In this document: positions 13,741 to 27,400 of the stretch, piece after piece
Layout of the letters: each line of letters opens with the position of its first letter
Position numbering within the stretch: position 1 is the first letter of the stretch
NCBI GenBank assembly: GCA_001692895.1
Contig: KV748215.1
Coordinates: 186,001 to 250,000, forward strand
Length of the DNA: 64,000 nucleotides
From: Cenococcum geophilum 1.58
Lineage: Eukaryota > Ascomycota > Dothideomycetes > Gloniales > Gloniaceae
Direction: 5' to 3'
Program-made: the position numbers and the translations under genes
The notes under the pieces: generated by a model
What the model was told of the DNA's origin: nothing
The model's input: the letters and a program-made list of their open reading frames with translations, nothing else
The model's database searches: none

Positions 13741-13759
13741 TTTTATTATTCCTCGCTTC

Positions 13760-15130
13760 TTCTATTTCCACTTTCTCTAGAATATTTAAAACTTCTATCT
13801 CTTATATCTATACCCTAGTTACTACTTATTTTATATAGAGCTTTTTATTTCTATATCTTGTGTTCCTACTAGCGCTTCTATATCTAAATCTATTATTGTC
13901 TCCGGTTCTTCCCCTGTTCTTACTAGTTAGCTATATACCCTTTAAGAGTTAGCTACAAATGTTATATTTACCGCGTTAAGTCTTATTCTTAATTATTCCG
14001 GTCTTAAGCTTACTATAGCTATCTATAAGGGTCTTCCTATAGGGCGTCCTCTCCCTTATATCCTCTGTAACCCTTATATCCCTATATAGTCTGGTAATAT
14101 CGCGCGGCGTCGCTTCTGGCCCATTAAGGCTTGGGATAGCTGGCCTATCCCCCTAATATTAAAGGTAGGAAACGCTGGAAAGGTACTTATATTCCCCTAG
14201 CTTATCGTCTATTATTTCTATTTATATAACCTAGTATGTAGTTATTCCCGTAGCTGTTAAGCCCTAACCTTCCGTCTCCTATATTTAATACAGTCTTCTC
14301 TCTCCTATGCCTTATATATGCTTCGGTGGCAGTTTACGCATTTTATTTAGTCTTAATTTAAGCAGTGTCTTATATCGTGGGGGCCTATATAGTGGCCGTA
14401 GTATACCTATACTGCGCATATAGATTGGGTGTGCCCCCATTATATACAGCAATAGTATTATTTTAGGCGGAGTCTGTAGTTATAGAGCCTTGCGTTATAT
14501 ATAAGGCTATTTATAATAATACCTTTTTAAATAAGGAGTTTTTGTATTCCTAGTATATATATGCTAATAATAAGGGAGCTATGCGTTTAACCGGCGTTTC
14601 CCTAGCAAGTCTCTAGCGACCCTTATATTCTTTTATTATTCTTATTATATACTTAGTTTGTATTTTTTATTAAAGCTATTAAATTTAGGTAATCTTAAGT
14701 CCTAGTATAAGGCGTTCCGTTTATTTTACTATCTTATATATAGTTGCTATATTGTCCGCCTAGCGTCCCTTTTCTATCTTAAGGCTTAGGGGAACCGCTA
14801 GGACTTTAACTGGGTAATCTTTATAAAGCACTTTTATGCCAATACGTTTTTTTAGCCTGTCCCCTGCCCTAACGGCTTATTCCTTTGCCTATTAGTCCCT
14901 TAGGGTAACTCTAATATCTCCGCTCCTAAGGTGTTGGACTATAATAGTATTATAGACCTCTTTATAAATCTTTATAAAGACTTCTGTTTCTAATTATCCC
15001 CTAAGCCCCTCTGCTTTTTTTATATTTGGTTATATTATAATTATATACCTAGATATTGTCTTTAGGGGGGTAGGTTCCCTATGCTATGGACGCGCAGCTA
15101 CGGCGGCCTAGGTGCGGTTCGCCGGTAAGG
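13760..15130 (-). pseudogene. LINE ORF1 (Gag-like, zinc knuckles), decayed
   Basis: Read on the minus strand. Between about 14460 and 14290 are three cysteine/histidine clusters in one frame: one with C...WGHTQSIC, a second with GH then GPHDIRHC, and a third CVNCHRS...EREDC. These match the tandem CCHC knuckles at the C-terminus of Tad1/I-type ORF1 proteins, which bind RNA and form the ribonucleoprotein. Some expected cysteines are replaced by tyrosine (TGC/TGT to TAC/TAT, as RIP gives) and several stops interrupt the frame. The start is not resolvable; the bounds are approximate. Confidence 0.7.
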
Positions 15131-15575
15131 AGGGATTTTATTTATTTATAATTTTACTTAGCCATTAGAGGATTTAATTAAGGGTTTACTAGAGGGGCGC
15201 CTAAGGTTCGCTAGACTAGCGGAGCCATTCTACTAGCTATATTAGTTCGTTATAGCTAACGGTTACTCCCCTACAACTATAGATACTAGACGCATTTAAT
15301 AGGCTTTATATTTTATTAGATGCCTTCTTAATAGAGGTCTTTCCGCTTTATGGTGTGGTATTTACCCGTTCTTATTGTGGAGGGCTATTGCTAGGCGTGG
15401 TTCTGGTGGACGCGCGCGAGTATAAACCACCGTCGTTTGACGTATGCCTCCCCTGCGATGCATGCATCTCAGGGGGATTCTCTAGGTGTTTTTTAGGGTT
15501 CTTTTGGTTGGTTTTAGTCTTTTTGGGCCAGGTGCAGCAAGAGCTCCTTTCTCCTTAGTGTTAAATCAACTAGGA

Positions 15576-15594
15576 TTAATATAATTATTTAATA
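15576..15594. repeat. LINE target-site duplication, high-coordinate copy
   Basis: Exact 19-bp match to 9981-9999. It marks the 5' end of the minus-strand LINE and resumes the interrupted AT-rich DNA. Confidence 0.88.
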
Positions 15595-17900
15595 GGCTTA
15601 GTAGGAGCCAATTAGATTTATCCCTAAAGCTTATTACCTATTTAAGAAAATAAGCCGTTTTAAAACCAAAACAATTTAGGAGTATATATACTCTAAATAA
15701 TAGTAATAAGTATAACGTGTGTTCTCTATAAATATTATAGGTAATTAAAGTAGCCCTTTTTCCTAGCTTGTTTCTTTTACCTATATAGCATTTTCTAGAT
15801 ATAGAACTCTCCAAAACTTCTAAAGGTTTAGCTTAAAAGTTTGCTCCCCAATAGCCTATCCTTTTAACTTTTTAAATTTTACTCTTCTACTATCTAGAAT
15901 ATAAAATAGTAGAACGCCTTATACTTTAAATAGAAAGAGATCTAGTATTCTATATTAGGAATACTTATATTACTATATTAATTATTAATACGCCAGATTA
16001 TCCTATATATAATATTAGTGTTAGCGTTATGTTAATATATAGAAACTTTATATCCCGCCTCCTTTTAATAGTCTATATCATTAATTCTATATATTTCTAT
16101 ATTTTAAACTTCTTCAATATTATATATAAACCCGGCCGTTTACTTTTAACTATTAACTACTATAATAAAATGGAAATAGGGAAGTAAAATGATGCTCTGC
16201 CCTATAGGTACTAGAGTTAATAGTTTATCTATAAAGGAGCAGTTACTAATTTAGAAAAGTTATATATATAACTATAGCAATTATATAAAAAATTACTTTT
16301 AAGTAGAGCACTTAAAGCAATACTAATAATCCCATAGGTCTCTACTCTATTTAACTGTAGTGTATATTCCTAACTTTTATAGACACTAAGCTGACTTACT
16401 ATTATAATAAATACTTTAGAGCTTTCTTTTAAGGCGACTTTTTAAGTTATATAAGAAGCATTATAAAATAAAGGCTATTGCTAGCTATAGTTAAGACTTA
16501 TAAATTTAAGTGTTTAGCTTAAAGTAAAGAATAAGATCCCTACAAAGTGAAAATCCATGCCTTTAATACTCCTTTAAGAAACTTAGGTATAATAGTAATA
16601 GCAATAAACCTTACCTAAAATACTTACTGGTAGGTTTATAACATATTTATAAATAGAGGCATAACTAGGTAAATCTTCTAAAAGTATTAAAGAAGGCTAG
16701 AAAATTAGTAGAAGAGATAAATAGGAGAATAATGGGAAATAAAGAGGATAAATTAATGCTAGGAGTTTAGTTCTACTCGCTATCCTTAGATTTATCTACT
16801 ATTCTATCTTCCTTAAACTCCTTAGTGGTTTTACCTAAATAACTATATTACCTAGAACCAAAATTTCTTTTTAAAAACATCTTTTAGTACTAGGTTTGCT
16901 TATATTTAAAGTTCTTTAAAAAGACTAAAACATTGCTATATAGGTGCGGCTATTTAAGGGATAAGCACTATAGCAATATAGAGTATAGTTAGGCTCCTTT
17001 AGGTTTTATACCTCTACTATAGATATATAATAATACTATATTATATACCTCTTCCATTACTTCTTAGTATTATTCTTTAATGCCTTTAGCTAATTTTAGT
17101 ATATATAAGCCCTCTATAATATGCGTAAAATATTAAATAAATATCTAATATACTAGAAAAGTTACCTCCACTAATAATAGAAGATGGTGAATTATTTCCT
17201 AAAAGACATTTTATTAATACTAATAATAGTAAAGCTATATAATTCTAATGTATTTTAAATATACTAAAGCATTATATAATTACTCTTTATACTAAATCCT
17301 ATTAATTTATGAAATATATTTTTATCTGCTAGGCTTTATATAGTAGTATATCCGCGAGGTTAGTTTTATTAATCTGCTTACCTAGTTAGTAAATTATTAG
17401 TAGGGAATATAATATCTTTAAGACTTATAAAGCAATTAACCGAGAATTTAGTTAGTGCCCCTTATCTAAAAAGCATAATTATAATTATCTACTTTATAGC
17501 AAACCCTTTAATATATTAGGAGGTGTATTCTATTACTAAGCCTCTTAACATAAGTATAACTTTATAAAATTTTAGATAAGATTAATTAGCTAGTTAAGGT
17601 ATACTATTTATAAGATCTTTATCTATACTATTAAATATTAGAATAAAATTATATAATAAACTAATAAAATAAATAAAAGGCTATAAAGAATAATAAGATT
17701 GGCGCGTAATAACTAAGAAAAGGTTCTATATATAAGGAACGTATAGTTTTAAATTTACTAGTTATATACCTTTTTATGGATACTAGAGGGTTAGTATAGG
17801 ATTCTCGTATAGGCAAGGCGACTTACCTAGTAGTGCCTCTTAATTAGATACTATACGCTATATATAAGGGCTGCGTGATTTTTAAAATGCTTAAGTCCTT
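15595..17900. other. Unassigned AT-rich, RIP-like DNA
   Basis: Continuation of the DNA interrupted by the first LINE. No protein family could be recognised. The minus-strand reading around 17300-17900 could be an extension of the DUF3435 relic, since that family often has a long C-terminal region, but no zinc-finger or other landmark was visible. Confidence 0.45.
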
Positions 17901-18309
17901 TAACCCACTCTAAATAATAAGGATGCTTATAGTAGAACCCCTACCTAAATACTCCTTCTATAACCTAATTATTAAGATGCTTTCATAGTATATTCTTCTT
18001 TGTAAATAGGTAGGTCCGCCTTAGCGTTAAGAGTTAGTTATCGCTAATATAGATAAGGTAAATAGGATTAGTAAACGTTATAGTATATAGTAGCTATATT
18101 ATTTTAACACCCTTTATCTTAATTAGGACCGCGCTTTATATTTTATTTAGGTTTTTTTTTAAAAAGGTAAGTCTAAGCTAATCTATTCTTTCTGCCGCTT
18201 TGCCTATTTATAGGTACTAGTATTAGTGTTACTTACACCTCTTTTTATACCTATTATACTTTAGCCTACTTTAGACTTAACTTAAAATCTAATAGCCTTA
18301 CTTAGGATC

Positions 18310-20410
18310 TCATTCTGCTAACTCTTTTATTAATTATAATACTTAATAAGATTGCAGATAAACTTTATACGGAGTTTTATAGCGTGCCTTTTTTTAAGCT
18401 TATTTAGCGGCTAAGATAGTAGTTTAGTAATAGCAGCACGTTCGTGAAATTTATACTATATAGCTAAATAGGTAGAAATATCCGTTCTAACGCTACTACT
18501 AAGCTATTTATTAATATTGTAATTATTAATAGTATTATAAAAATTAAGAATAACCTAGTCCTCTTTTTGTTTATATAGGACGTTAAAAATATTATAAAGT
18601 TTATATCTAGCTTCGTTATAACGGTTATATAGTTTTATTCCCTTTATGGTATTAATAAGGTAATATCCCTAGCTCCTAATCTTTTACTTATATTGTTTTC
18701 GTTTCTTATAAAGCTATAAAATATTAGGGTATTAATTAAGTTCTAACTAGAATTTAAGCTTCTATTTATTAGTTAGACCTTTAGGGGCCTACTTATTCCT
18801 TAAGATCCCTATTTATACGGTATATTAAATAAGGTTATCCTATAATAGAGTCTTAAAGTAAATTAACTAGAAATTGCGCTTAATTAAATTAGGTAAATAA
18901 AACCGTTAGTAGGTATTGCTATAATAACCTATTATCTAATTTTGCTTATTTAGAGTAAAGGTATCTAAAAGGGTTAGTTAATAGATATACTTATATTAAA
19001 TTAGATACTTGCTATTTAATTTCCTTTTAAATACTTATTATAGCTAGTAAAGTTTAAGCGATTATTTAAACCTAGCTACTTGGCCTAACTATATATAGTA
19101 ATCGCGGCATTTCTAGTAAGGGAATGCTTTAGTATCTAACACTTCTCTATAACTAGCTCTTATCTTAATATCTTAAAAGATAGGTTGTTCCTCTATCTCC
19201 TTTTTAAACTTTACTTTAAGACTTTCTTTATTTACTAGGATCTTAAGTCTAAAAATCTCTTTTAGTAAAGTGTAATGGCGTTAAAATATATTATCTATAA
19301 TAGTACGGCTTATAAAATGGGATAGGATATAAAAAGCTAAGATGCTTTTAAGATAAAAAATGAACCTTTTACTGTAGGTCTATTAGCGCTATTCGTGCCG
19401 TCTTTAATTGGCATTGCTATATACTATCTACCTTTGCCTCTAAAATTCTTAATATATATAAAACTTATAAGGGCGGCAGTTATAGTTTAATTAAAGTTTT
19501 TTGCATTATTAACTTTTAGGATTATAATATATTTATATAAAGGCGCTTTATTAAAGCCTCCTACGCTTAAACTTTTAATAAGAGCTTAGGGTCCTATTGC
19601 TGTAGACCTAAAGAGAAGGATTGCTCCTATTTATACTTAAAAATAACTATAATAAGGTTTTGCGTCTATTATCTAATAGGCATTAATAATTATATATAAG
19701 TCTTATATATACATTATATGCTTTTCTTTCTCCGACGTACCCAGCTTATATATTAGTGTTAAGTAGGTTAGAGTCCACTATAATAAATCAGTTAAGTTTT
19801 TTTTAAAGTTAAAGATTGTCCTATATCTTATATATTAAGTTCTGCGTTGTTATTTATACTATAGCCTACTATATTTATAAATTTATATAGTATTTATCTT
19901 TAATACGCCTTAATTACGCTTTCCTTTTTAATTTAAGAATTATTTACACGCTATTTAAGGTATATTTTAAACGCGTTGGCTATATACTAATAAAGGGCCT
20001 TAGTTAGGTTAGACTTAACTTTTAAATAGAACCTAAAATAAATCGTTAGTATTATAAGGTAAATTTTAGTTTAAATATAAACGAACTTTTTCTATTTTTA
20101 GAACTTACGCTTAATAAAAGAAGTAGACTAGGGCTTTTGTTTTAACTCCGCTCTTTCTTAATCCTTATAATACGTAATTCTCTACTATAAATATTCCCCT
20201 TTAAAATTGGCGTCTTCCCTAACTCTAAAGTTAGAGTTTAAATCTAAGTCTAAGGCTAGCTTAGAATAAAACGGCTTGCCTAGTTTAAAGTCTAATTTAA
20301 AAACTAAATCTATATTTCGCTATTTCTTGCTTTAAAAGGGTATAGTAGTTAAACGCATAATATTTTAGTGCTTTAGTAGCTGCTAGTTACCTATATATAG
20401 AAGCTAACTT
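18310..20410 (-). pseudogene. DUF3435 / FluG-domain tyrosine-recombinase-like protein, RIP-mutated
   Basis: Read on the minus strand. Near 19560 the reading GAILLFRSTAIGP.ALIKSL, followed by NKAPLYKYIIILKV, matches the hallmark of DUF3435 proteins (a hydrophobic helix, 'TASRPGAL', then 'YKDI'). Upstream are KKESVIKAY and a Lys-rich segment before the core, in the family's order. Downstream, near 19130, SLTRNAAITIY resembles the 'RRxxGNAI' helix that carries the second catalytic arginine. The C-terminal part (about 18840-18330) is charged and helical, ending HAIKLRIKFICNLIKYY. DUF3435 is the catalytic domain of the captain recombinases of Starship elements, but many copies are not captains. 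Stops at Gln codons and at least one frame change show it is dead. Start and end are approximate. Confidence 0.68.
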
Positions 20411-20944
20411 AAGAGTAACTGTTATTAATCGGAACGCTAAAAAAGGCTTTATAGGAGATAGGCGTTCTTAAAAGCGGGATAAGGCAAAAAAAACCCCATA
20501 AGTAGAAACCTAGAAATTAAATATTAGAAGTAAACAATATAATAGTAGGGGGAAATATATATATATATATATAGCTACTACGGGAAAAGGGTTAAAAGGA
20601 GCGTAGTATAAAAGGGAGGTTCTGTTATATAAGGGTAGTACTTTTAGCAGAGGATAAGGATAAAGGTAGAAACTAGATTAGGTAGGCGGTAAATATCTAT
20701 AACTTCTTAAATAGGCGTTAAGGGACGTTTAGGGAGCCTTAAGAGGTACGTTATAGGGCTACACGCACGCTTCTAAGTTTGGTAAGTAAGGGAGCCCTTA
20801 GCGCGCTTAGCATGTTATAAAAGCGGCAATAGATATAGGTCTAAGTAAGGATAAACAGCCTCCTAAAACGGGGGGTAGGAACCTCCAAATCCGGCTACGT
20901 CTTCTCTAACAATAAGATTTTATAAGTAATAGTTAAGTAAATAG
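20411..20944. other. AT-rich spacer upstream of the DUF3435 relic
   Basis: This stretch lies 5' of the minus-strand DUF3435 relic and would contain its promoter if the gene was complete. I see a (TA)n tract near 20551-20573 and a somewhat GC-richer stretch near 20690-20900 with no recognisable protein. Nothing else could be supported. Confidence 0.5.
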
Positions 20945-21044
20945 AGCTAGTATATAGATAAAAGGAGTATCTATATTTATTAGTGATACTTTTTAAAGAT
21001 CTAACACCCTATAGAGGAGGTCTTATTAATCTTAAAATAGGACT
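20945..21044 (+). mobile_element. Fragment of a Ty3/gypsy protease region
   Basis: About 100 bp align with the protease region of the gypsy fossil at 51865-51960 on the plus strand, sharing GGAGGNNTTATTAATCTTAA and the bases around it. It stops exactly at the left LTR of the next element. It is a piece of another copy of the same gypsy lineage. The rest of that copy was not recognised beyond the right LTR at 34137, apart from a weak AT-rich resemblance at 34138-34175. Confidence 0.6.
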
Positions 21045-21465
21045 TATATAATAAAGTCTTATAGGAAGTACTACGGTAGACTTATTAATAGGCTAGGTAT
21101 ATAGGTATAGAATAGTTAATAATATAAACATAACTAGTAGAGTAGTTGCCTAACAGATTAACTCTAATTATATTCTAAGATTTACTATAAAGAAGAGAAA
21201 CTATCTATAGAGACCGTACGTCCTTAAATATATAACTCCTCTCTATAGTAAAGGGTTTAGTATATTAGTACGTTAGTATATTAGTACGTTACGTTCCTAT
21301 ATTCCTATATTTCTATATTTTAAACTTATAACGTAACTTACTATATAACTTAGCTACCCCTTATCCTATAGCTTAATTAGTTCTAGCGTCTCCTATACTA
21401 TCTTAACTAACCCATTTATATCCCTTCTTAGTAGTTACACTACTGCTATTATAAGGTCCGTAATA
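21045..21465 (-). repeat. LTR of the split gypsy fossil, left copy
   Basis: Direct repeat of 33733-34137, 421 bp long. In element orientation its 5' edge corresponds to TGTTACGGAC in the better preserved right copy, a start shared with the other two gypsy fossils in the window. The two LTRs differ in a short internal repeat (about 16 bp length difference) and by transitions. Confidence 0.82.
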
Positions 21466-24400
21466 CTATCTCTCTCCTCTTTATCTTTATTCTTAAAGAT
21501 ATCTCCTATCTCTAAGTTGTTTATTAGAGGTATAGCATTTCTATTTTTAATTTAACGACCTTTATTGTTTCTAATTTCTCCTATTAGATCCTCTATATCT
21601 AATAATTATAACTAGCTAGTAACATTTATTCTTTCTCTTAGTAAAGTTATACCATCCTATTCTTATTATATAGAGAAGAAGTTAGTATATATTGCGATCG
21701 TAGCTCCGTCTAGTTACTAGCCTTCTTTCTATATTAAATATACGCGAGCGAATATATAATTATCCTATAATGTTTAATCCGTCCCTAACGCTAAGTGTAC
21801 ACGTTTTATTATTCTTTATAACTATCTAGTTTCTTATCTAATCTACTTTAAGGTCGCGCGTATTAGTAGCGGCTAAAAAACTAAAAAGTAAGCTGGCTAA
21901 GGCCCTTACTAAAGTTTAGCGTTATTTTAATAAGGCGTCTTAGGCTCTAAAAGCTTAACTAAATACTTATACTCGCTTAAGCCGTCTAGTAAAAGTTTAT
22001 AAAAAGGTATACTTAAAAGAGCTTTATTTAGTAGAGTAAGGTCTATTTAAACTTAAGGCTAAGGAGGCTAAAAAGGGTTCCGTTTAAGAAGAGGCGGAAA
22101 TAGCTAATATACTAGTAGTAGATCCCTTAGATAATCCGGCTTATCTATTACCTTTAACTAATCCTTTTATCTTTAGCTCCTTTTTAATATTATATAACCC
22201 GTTTTCTTTTAATACTCTTATACTTTTTTTATAGCATTTTTTAAGTTCTATAGTAGTTCCTAGGTAGTTTTATTATAGCCTACCCACTTAACCTTATACT
22301 ATATTTTATTGTTAATATCCTTATAACTAACGATCTTTAAAACTTACTATTTATCTTCTTCTTATTCTCTATACGTGTCTACTTTATAAATTAGTAGCTC
22401 AACATTCCCATATACTAGCTTTAGCATTGTGATATACTATATAGGGTAGATTTTTATCCTAGCTAGTAGGTCTAACTTAAATATAACCGGTAAAATCCTC
22501 TATATAATTTTAAAAGGTCCTAGTCTAACATAGTCTAACATCTTACTTAGTTATTAACTCTTAAAATTTTTGTATAGTAGTTATACTTTATCCCCCTCTT
22601 TAAGATCTAGTCCCTTAGATCTCTTAGCATTATAGTATCTTTTTATTCTCTTTTATACTCTTTTTACTAATTCCATAAGGTCTATATAAAGATTTATTAG
22701 TGTCTTTATTCTTTCTTTAGCTATACTACTTATTTTCTTCGCTTATTATAGTAACAATAATATTATTAGCTTATATCTATAGTTTGCCTTAAATAGTAAT
22801 ATGCCTATACCTTCCTGTAGTATTATATTATATATAAATTATATAACTAGTAATAACGATACCTAATTATTCTATATATAATTAATATAATATTTTAGAT
22901 ACTATTCTAACGTCTAATTTAATCTTTCCGTTTAACTATCCGTTTATAGGTAATATATAGTAAAAGTTACTACTCCAACTTCTTGTTCCGCTAAGAATAC
23001 CTCCTAAAATACTACTATAAATCTTAGATCTCTATCTAATATAATCTTACTTAGTACTCTATGTCTTATAAATACTTCTTTAATATAAATTCTAGCGACA
23101 TTTTCCGCTAAGATTTCTTCTGTATATACTATAAAGTAGCCCTATTTAGTTAACTTGTCTACTATTACTAAGATTACATTATATTCTTATCTAGTAATAG
23201 GATCTCTTAACTTTAGTAACTTAATAATAAAGTCCTATAATATGACCTCCTATAGTCTCTCTGGTATTTTAATAGGTTATAGCCCTCCGTATAGCTTATA
23301 CCTTATTAGTTTATTCCTTTAGCAATTTAAATACTCCTTTATTACTTTTCTAGCTATGCCCTAGATTCCGTTAATAATATAATTTTTCTATAGTTTTAAC
23401 ACTAAGCCTATTGCTCCGTTGTGTCCCTAAGTTATTCCCTTATAGAAATCTTCTATAAAATGCTCTGCTATACTCTTTAGGATATACTTTACTTCCTAAT
23501 TCTTATATATATATATCTATAGATCTTCTAGTTATGCTTTTAGAATTCTCTATACTTAAAAGCTCTTTAGTATCTTATAGACTTTCTCTAGTTTATTATT
23601 CTCTTAAGTTACTACTAGCTTAGGGTAATTATATCTAATTAGCCCGTCCTTATCTTTGGGTAGTATTGCTCCTAATAGTTTCTTATTATCCTATAGCCCA
23701 GCCCCCCCACCAAGCACGTCTACTCTTACATTTTTAGTTCCTTTAGTATAATAGATCTCGAAATAGTATTCTATAAGTATCTCTACCTATCTAACCTATC
23801 TCTAGTTAAGTTCTTTTATTATTAGGAACCCCGTTAGGTTTTTATAATCTTTTTTAACTATAAATAGTTTCTCTACGCCTTATAAGAATACTCTTTATTT
23901 TTTAAGTACTATAACTATACCTAATACCTCTTTATTGTAGATGTTATAGTTTAACTCTAGTAGTATTATTTTTCAACTATAGTATAATACTAGGTGCTAT
24001 ATACTTCTATACTTCTATAGTAAATATACTCCTAATATAAAGTTTAATATATCTGTCTCTATAACCGTGTTTAGTCCTAGTTAATAGATCTTAAGGATTA
24101 GCTCCTAGGTAAACAATTCCTTAAGTTCCTTAAATATCTTTATTTATTTATCTCCCTATACCTATAGTTTCTCCTTTTTTATAAGCCTAGTAAATAGTTT
24201 AATATTCTTTAATTACTATGCTATAAACCTTCTATAGTAGTTACAAACCCCTAAAAATAACCTTAACTATATTACATTTTCTAGTTCTTACTAACTTACT
24301 ATAGCTTTAATCTTCTTTAGGTCTATACTAATATAACTTAGTTTAATAATAAATTTAACGAAATCGGTCTTCCTTATTAAAAAACTTGCATTTCTTAATT

Positions 24401-27400
24401 ACTACTAGTATCTGTTCTTCTTATAGTCTCTTTAAGACCTATTTAACGTATTCTCCGTACTCTTCCTTAGTTATTAAGTAGATAATAATATTGTTAAGGT
24501 ATACCATAATAAACTTATTAAGGTATTCTCCTAATACGTTATTAATTCGCTTCTAAAATATTACTAATACATTTATTAACCCGAATTATATAACTAATAG
24601 TTTATATAGTCCTTCTTTTAACCTAAAGGCTGCTTTCTATTTATTGCCTTCCTTAATTCTAATCTAATAGTACGCCTATCTCAGATCTATCTTTATAAAG
24701 ATTTGCGCATTACCTATCTAATCCTAGATTTGGCTAATCAAGGGTAAAGGATACCTATCTTTTTAAGTAATACTATTTAACTATTTATAGTTAATGCATA
24801 GTCTAAGTTTTCCGTTCTTCTTTAGTACGAATAATACTAAATATCCTACTAATAACTGCGATGGTCTAATATATCCCTTTTATAAGTTCTTTTAGACAAA
24901 CTCTTTAAGTGCTCTTAACTCCTTTTAAGTAAGCTTATAGGTTAGAAAGAACCTTAGACTTATTCCTAGTTCTAACTCTATCTTATAGTCCTATACTATA
25001 TAATCTGCTAACCTTTTACTTTTTAGGCTCTATAGCTTCTTGCTATATTTATAATATCTCTTTAATACGTAACTTAAGCCTTACTTAGTCTCCTTATATA
25101 TTGCTCTAACTTAGTACTATACCAACTTAGTCTATTCTTATATTTTACGTTATTAAGTATCTCTAATATTAACCTATTCTATAATTCAATTAATCTTTAG
25201 ATTATATTTCTATAACTAAGGTATTCTTAATACTACCTTATCCCGTCCTAATGGTAGGATATTAAAAGACATCTTAATTTATCTTCCTTTAATAGTTATT
25301 TAAATAGGTCCCGTTTTAAGGTTAATAATCCCTCCTCTATAGGTTATTAGATCTCCTAAAATTATAACTAATAAGTAAGGTTACTCCTTCTGCCTATAAG
25401 GTAATCCCATTCTCTTAACTACTACTAGTAAGATATAGTTCCGCGTTACTCCACTATCTATTAGTGCCTTAAACTACTAATTTTACCAATTAACTTATAA
25501 ATTTAGGTATTATCCTTAAATTCCTTTAAGGGTCTAAGGCTTTACTACTAGCTCTCTCTAGTTTTATAGGCCTCTACTTTTCCTAATTATTAGCTGCTTA
25601 ATCCTATTATACTTAGCTTACTCTTTAGCTAATACTTAGTTCGCTTCTTATCCTCTATATACTATAGATACGTATTCTCTAGGAATTCCTACTACTATTA
25701 TTTATTTAAGCATTCTTCCGTAAAAAATCTTCCTAGTTAAAGTATTAAATCTCCTATCTCTTAAACTCCTACTAGATGCTATCTATACATATATTTAGTA
25801 TTCCTATATTATTACTTATCTAGCGCCTAATATATCCTTATAGGGTACTTCCAATTCTTTTCTTTTGGGTTTTTGTATATTTTGTATATATTATCTATAT
25901 ATATAATCCACGCCAATATATAATACGCTAAGTGCTTTAAGTTAACTCTTAACTTATCTTTATCTTTAAGTTTAAGTTTAAACCTTTACTATATTAATTT
26001 AAACGTTACGACTTTGTTTGCAGGTACTAAGATATATCTCTTACTTCTTTAGTCCTCTAATTATTCCTCTAGATCTTTTAATATTATAATTAAGACTCCT
26101 TTAATATAACTTATTACCTTTTCCATAATAGAGTAATCCTAGATAACTTTTTTATCTAACTATATATATAAATCTTCCTACTTATTATTATGCCTTTATC
26201 TATACCACTTTAGTATAGCTGCTAGAGTGTATACAGCTTATCTATAAGGAAGTATCTTCTTATTACTATATTATTCTTTAAACCTAATAGGGATTCCTAA
26301 ATCCTATTTATCTTCCAGTTTAGTAAGCTACTTAGCTCTTAGTATACCTGCCCTAGGCCTATTAATAATTCTTTATATAGGTGCTCTGTCCCTTATATAA
26401 CCTAGTATACTAGTCCTTTAATCTAGCTTTTATTCTTACTATATAAGGATTCTCTATCTAAATTCCTCTCTAGTTTTTTTTGTTTTTGTTTTATAAGTAG
26501 ATCTTTAAAGTCTTCTTATTTCTTAATCTTAGTATTAATTTTTTAATCTTGTTACTAAGCCTTACTCGCAATTTCCTTAATAGTCTTTATTCTATAACTA
26601 AAATCTTAGTTCTATAGGATTCTTAGTCCTAAGCTTACTTCTTTCTTAAGCTTAGCTCTAGCCTTAGTCTAACTAGGCTTCTATAGTATTCTTATCTTAT
26701 CTTAAGAGTCTTAAATCTTACTTATTTTGTCTTAAGAGTTTTATGCCTTTAGGAAACTTTATCCTAAGCTTATTTATATATTACTAAACTAAGCCGTTAC
26801 TCTGCTCTATTAGTTATCGTCTATTATAGGTCCTTAAGCTTATCTTATTCTATTTAGAAAATCTTAAGCGTCTTATATTTCTTTCTGAGAATCTTAAGCC
26901 TATAGCCTTTTACCTTTATTAAGTGCTAAAGTGGTTCGCTATTCTACTTCTCTTATATCTTATAAAGTAATAGACATCGTGTCTAGTGGGGTCTTAATCC
27001 CTACTAATATTCCCTATTATATAGTGGAATCATCTTTTACCCCCTTTATAATATCTCTTTGGTCTATATATTCTTAGTAAGCTGCCTTTATTACCTTATT
27101 ATTATAAAATGTTTTACTTACGTCGAATTTATTATCCTTAATGTCCGATCTATAAACTAGTTTATTAGTTCCTCCAAACTTTAATAATTTTAGCTCCTAT
27201 AGCTAATAGCTTACGCCATACTTAGCGTCCTTATAAATTTAGTATACGTTATTATAATAAAACGTAAAACTTTTAATTAAATATTTTTTGTTCCTTGCAG
27301 TATATTATTATCCCTCTATATATATATATAGTCTACTAGTCTTATTCCTTTTACTATATAGTAACTCTACCTACTTCTATAATCTCTAATAAAATAACCT

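Larger units (their letters stand above)
10000..15575 (-). mobile_element. Tad1-like non-LTR retrotransposon (LINE)
   Basis: This 5.6-kb element is read on the minus strand. Its 3' end is at low coordinates, where a TAA/ATT trinucleotide tail (about 10000-10018) joins the target duplication, and its 5' end is at 15575. It has two coding regions: a zinc-knuckle Gag (ORF1) and a polyprotein with an endonuclease and a reverse transcriptase (ORF2). This layout, and the RT sequence, match Tad1-clade LINEs of ascomycetes. The 19-bp target duplication shows a single, probably full-length insertion. Stops, mostly at expected Gln and Trp codons, show RIP decay, though the element is less AT-rich than its surroundings, so it may be younger than the DNA it sits in. 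Confidence 0.88.

Noticed and set aside
15355-15558. 67-residue plus-strand reading at the 5' end of the first LINE
   Set aside because: Antisense to the LINE leader, with no recognisable motif. Chance opening in a GC-richer stretch.
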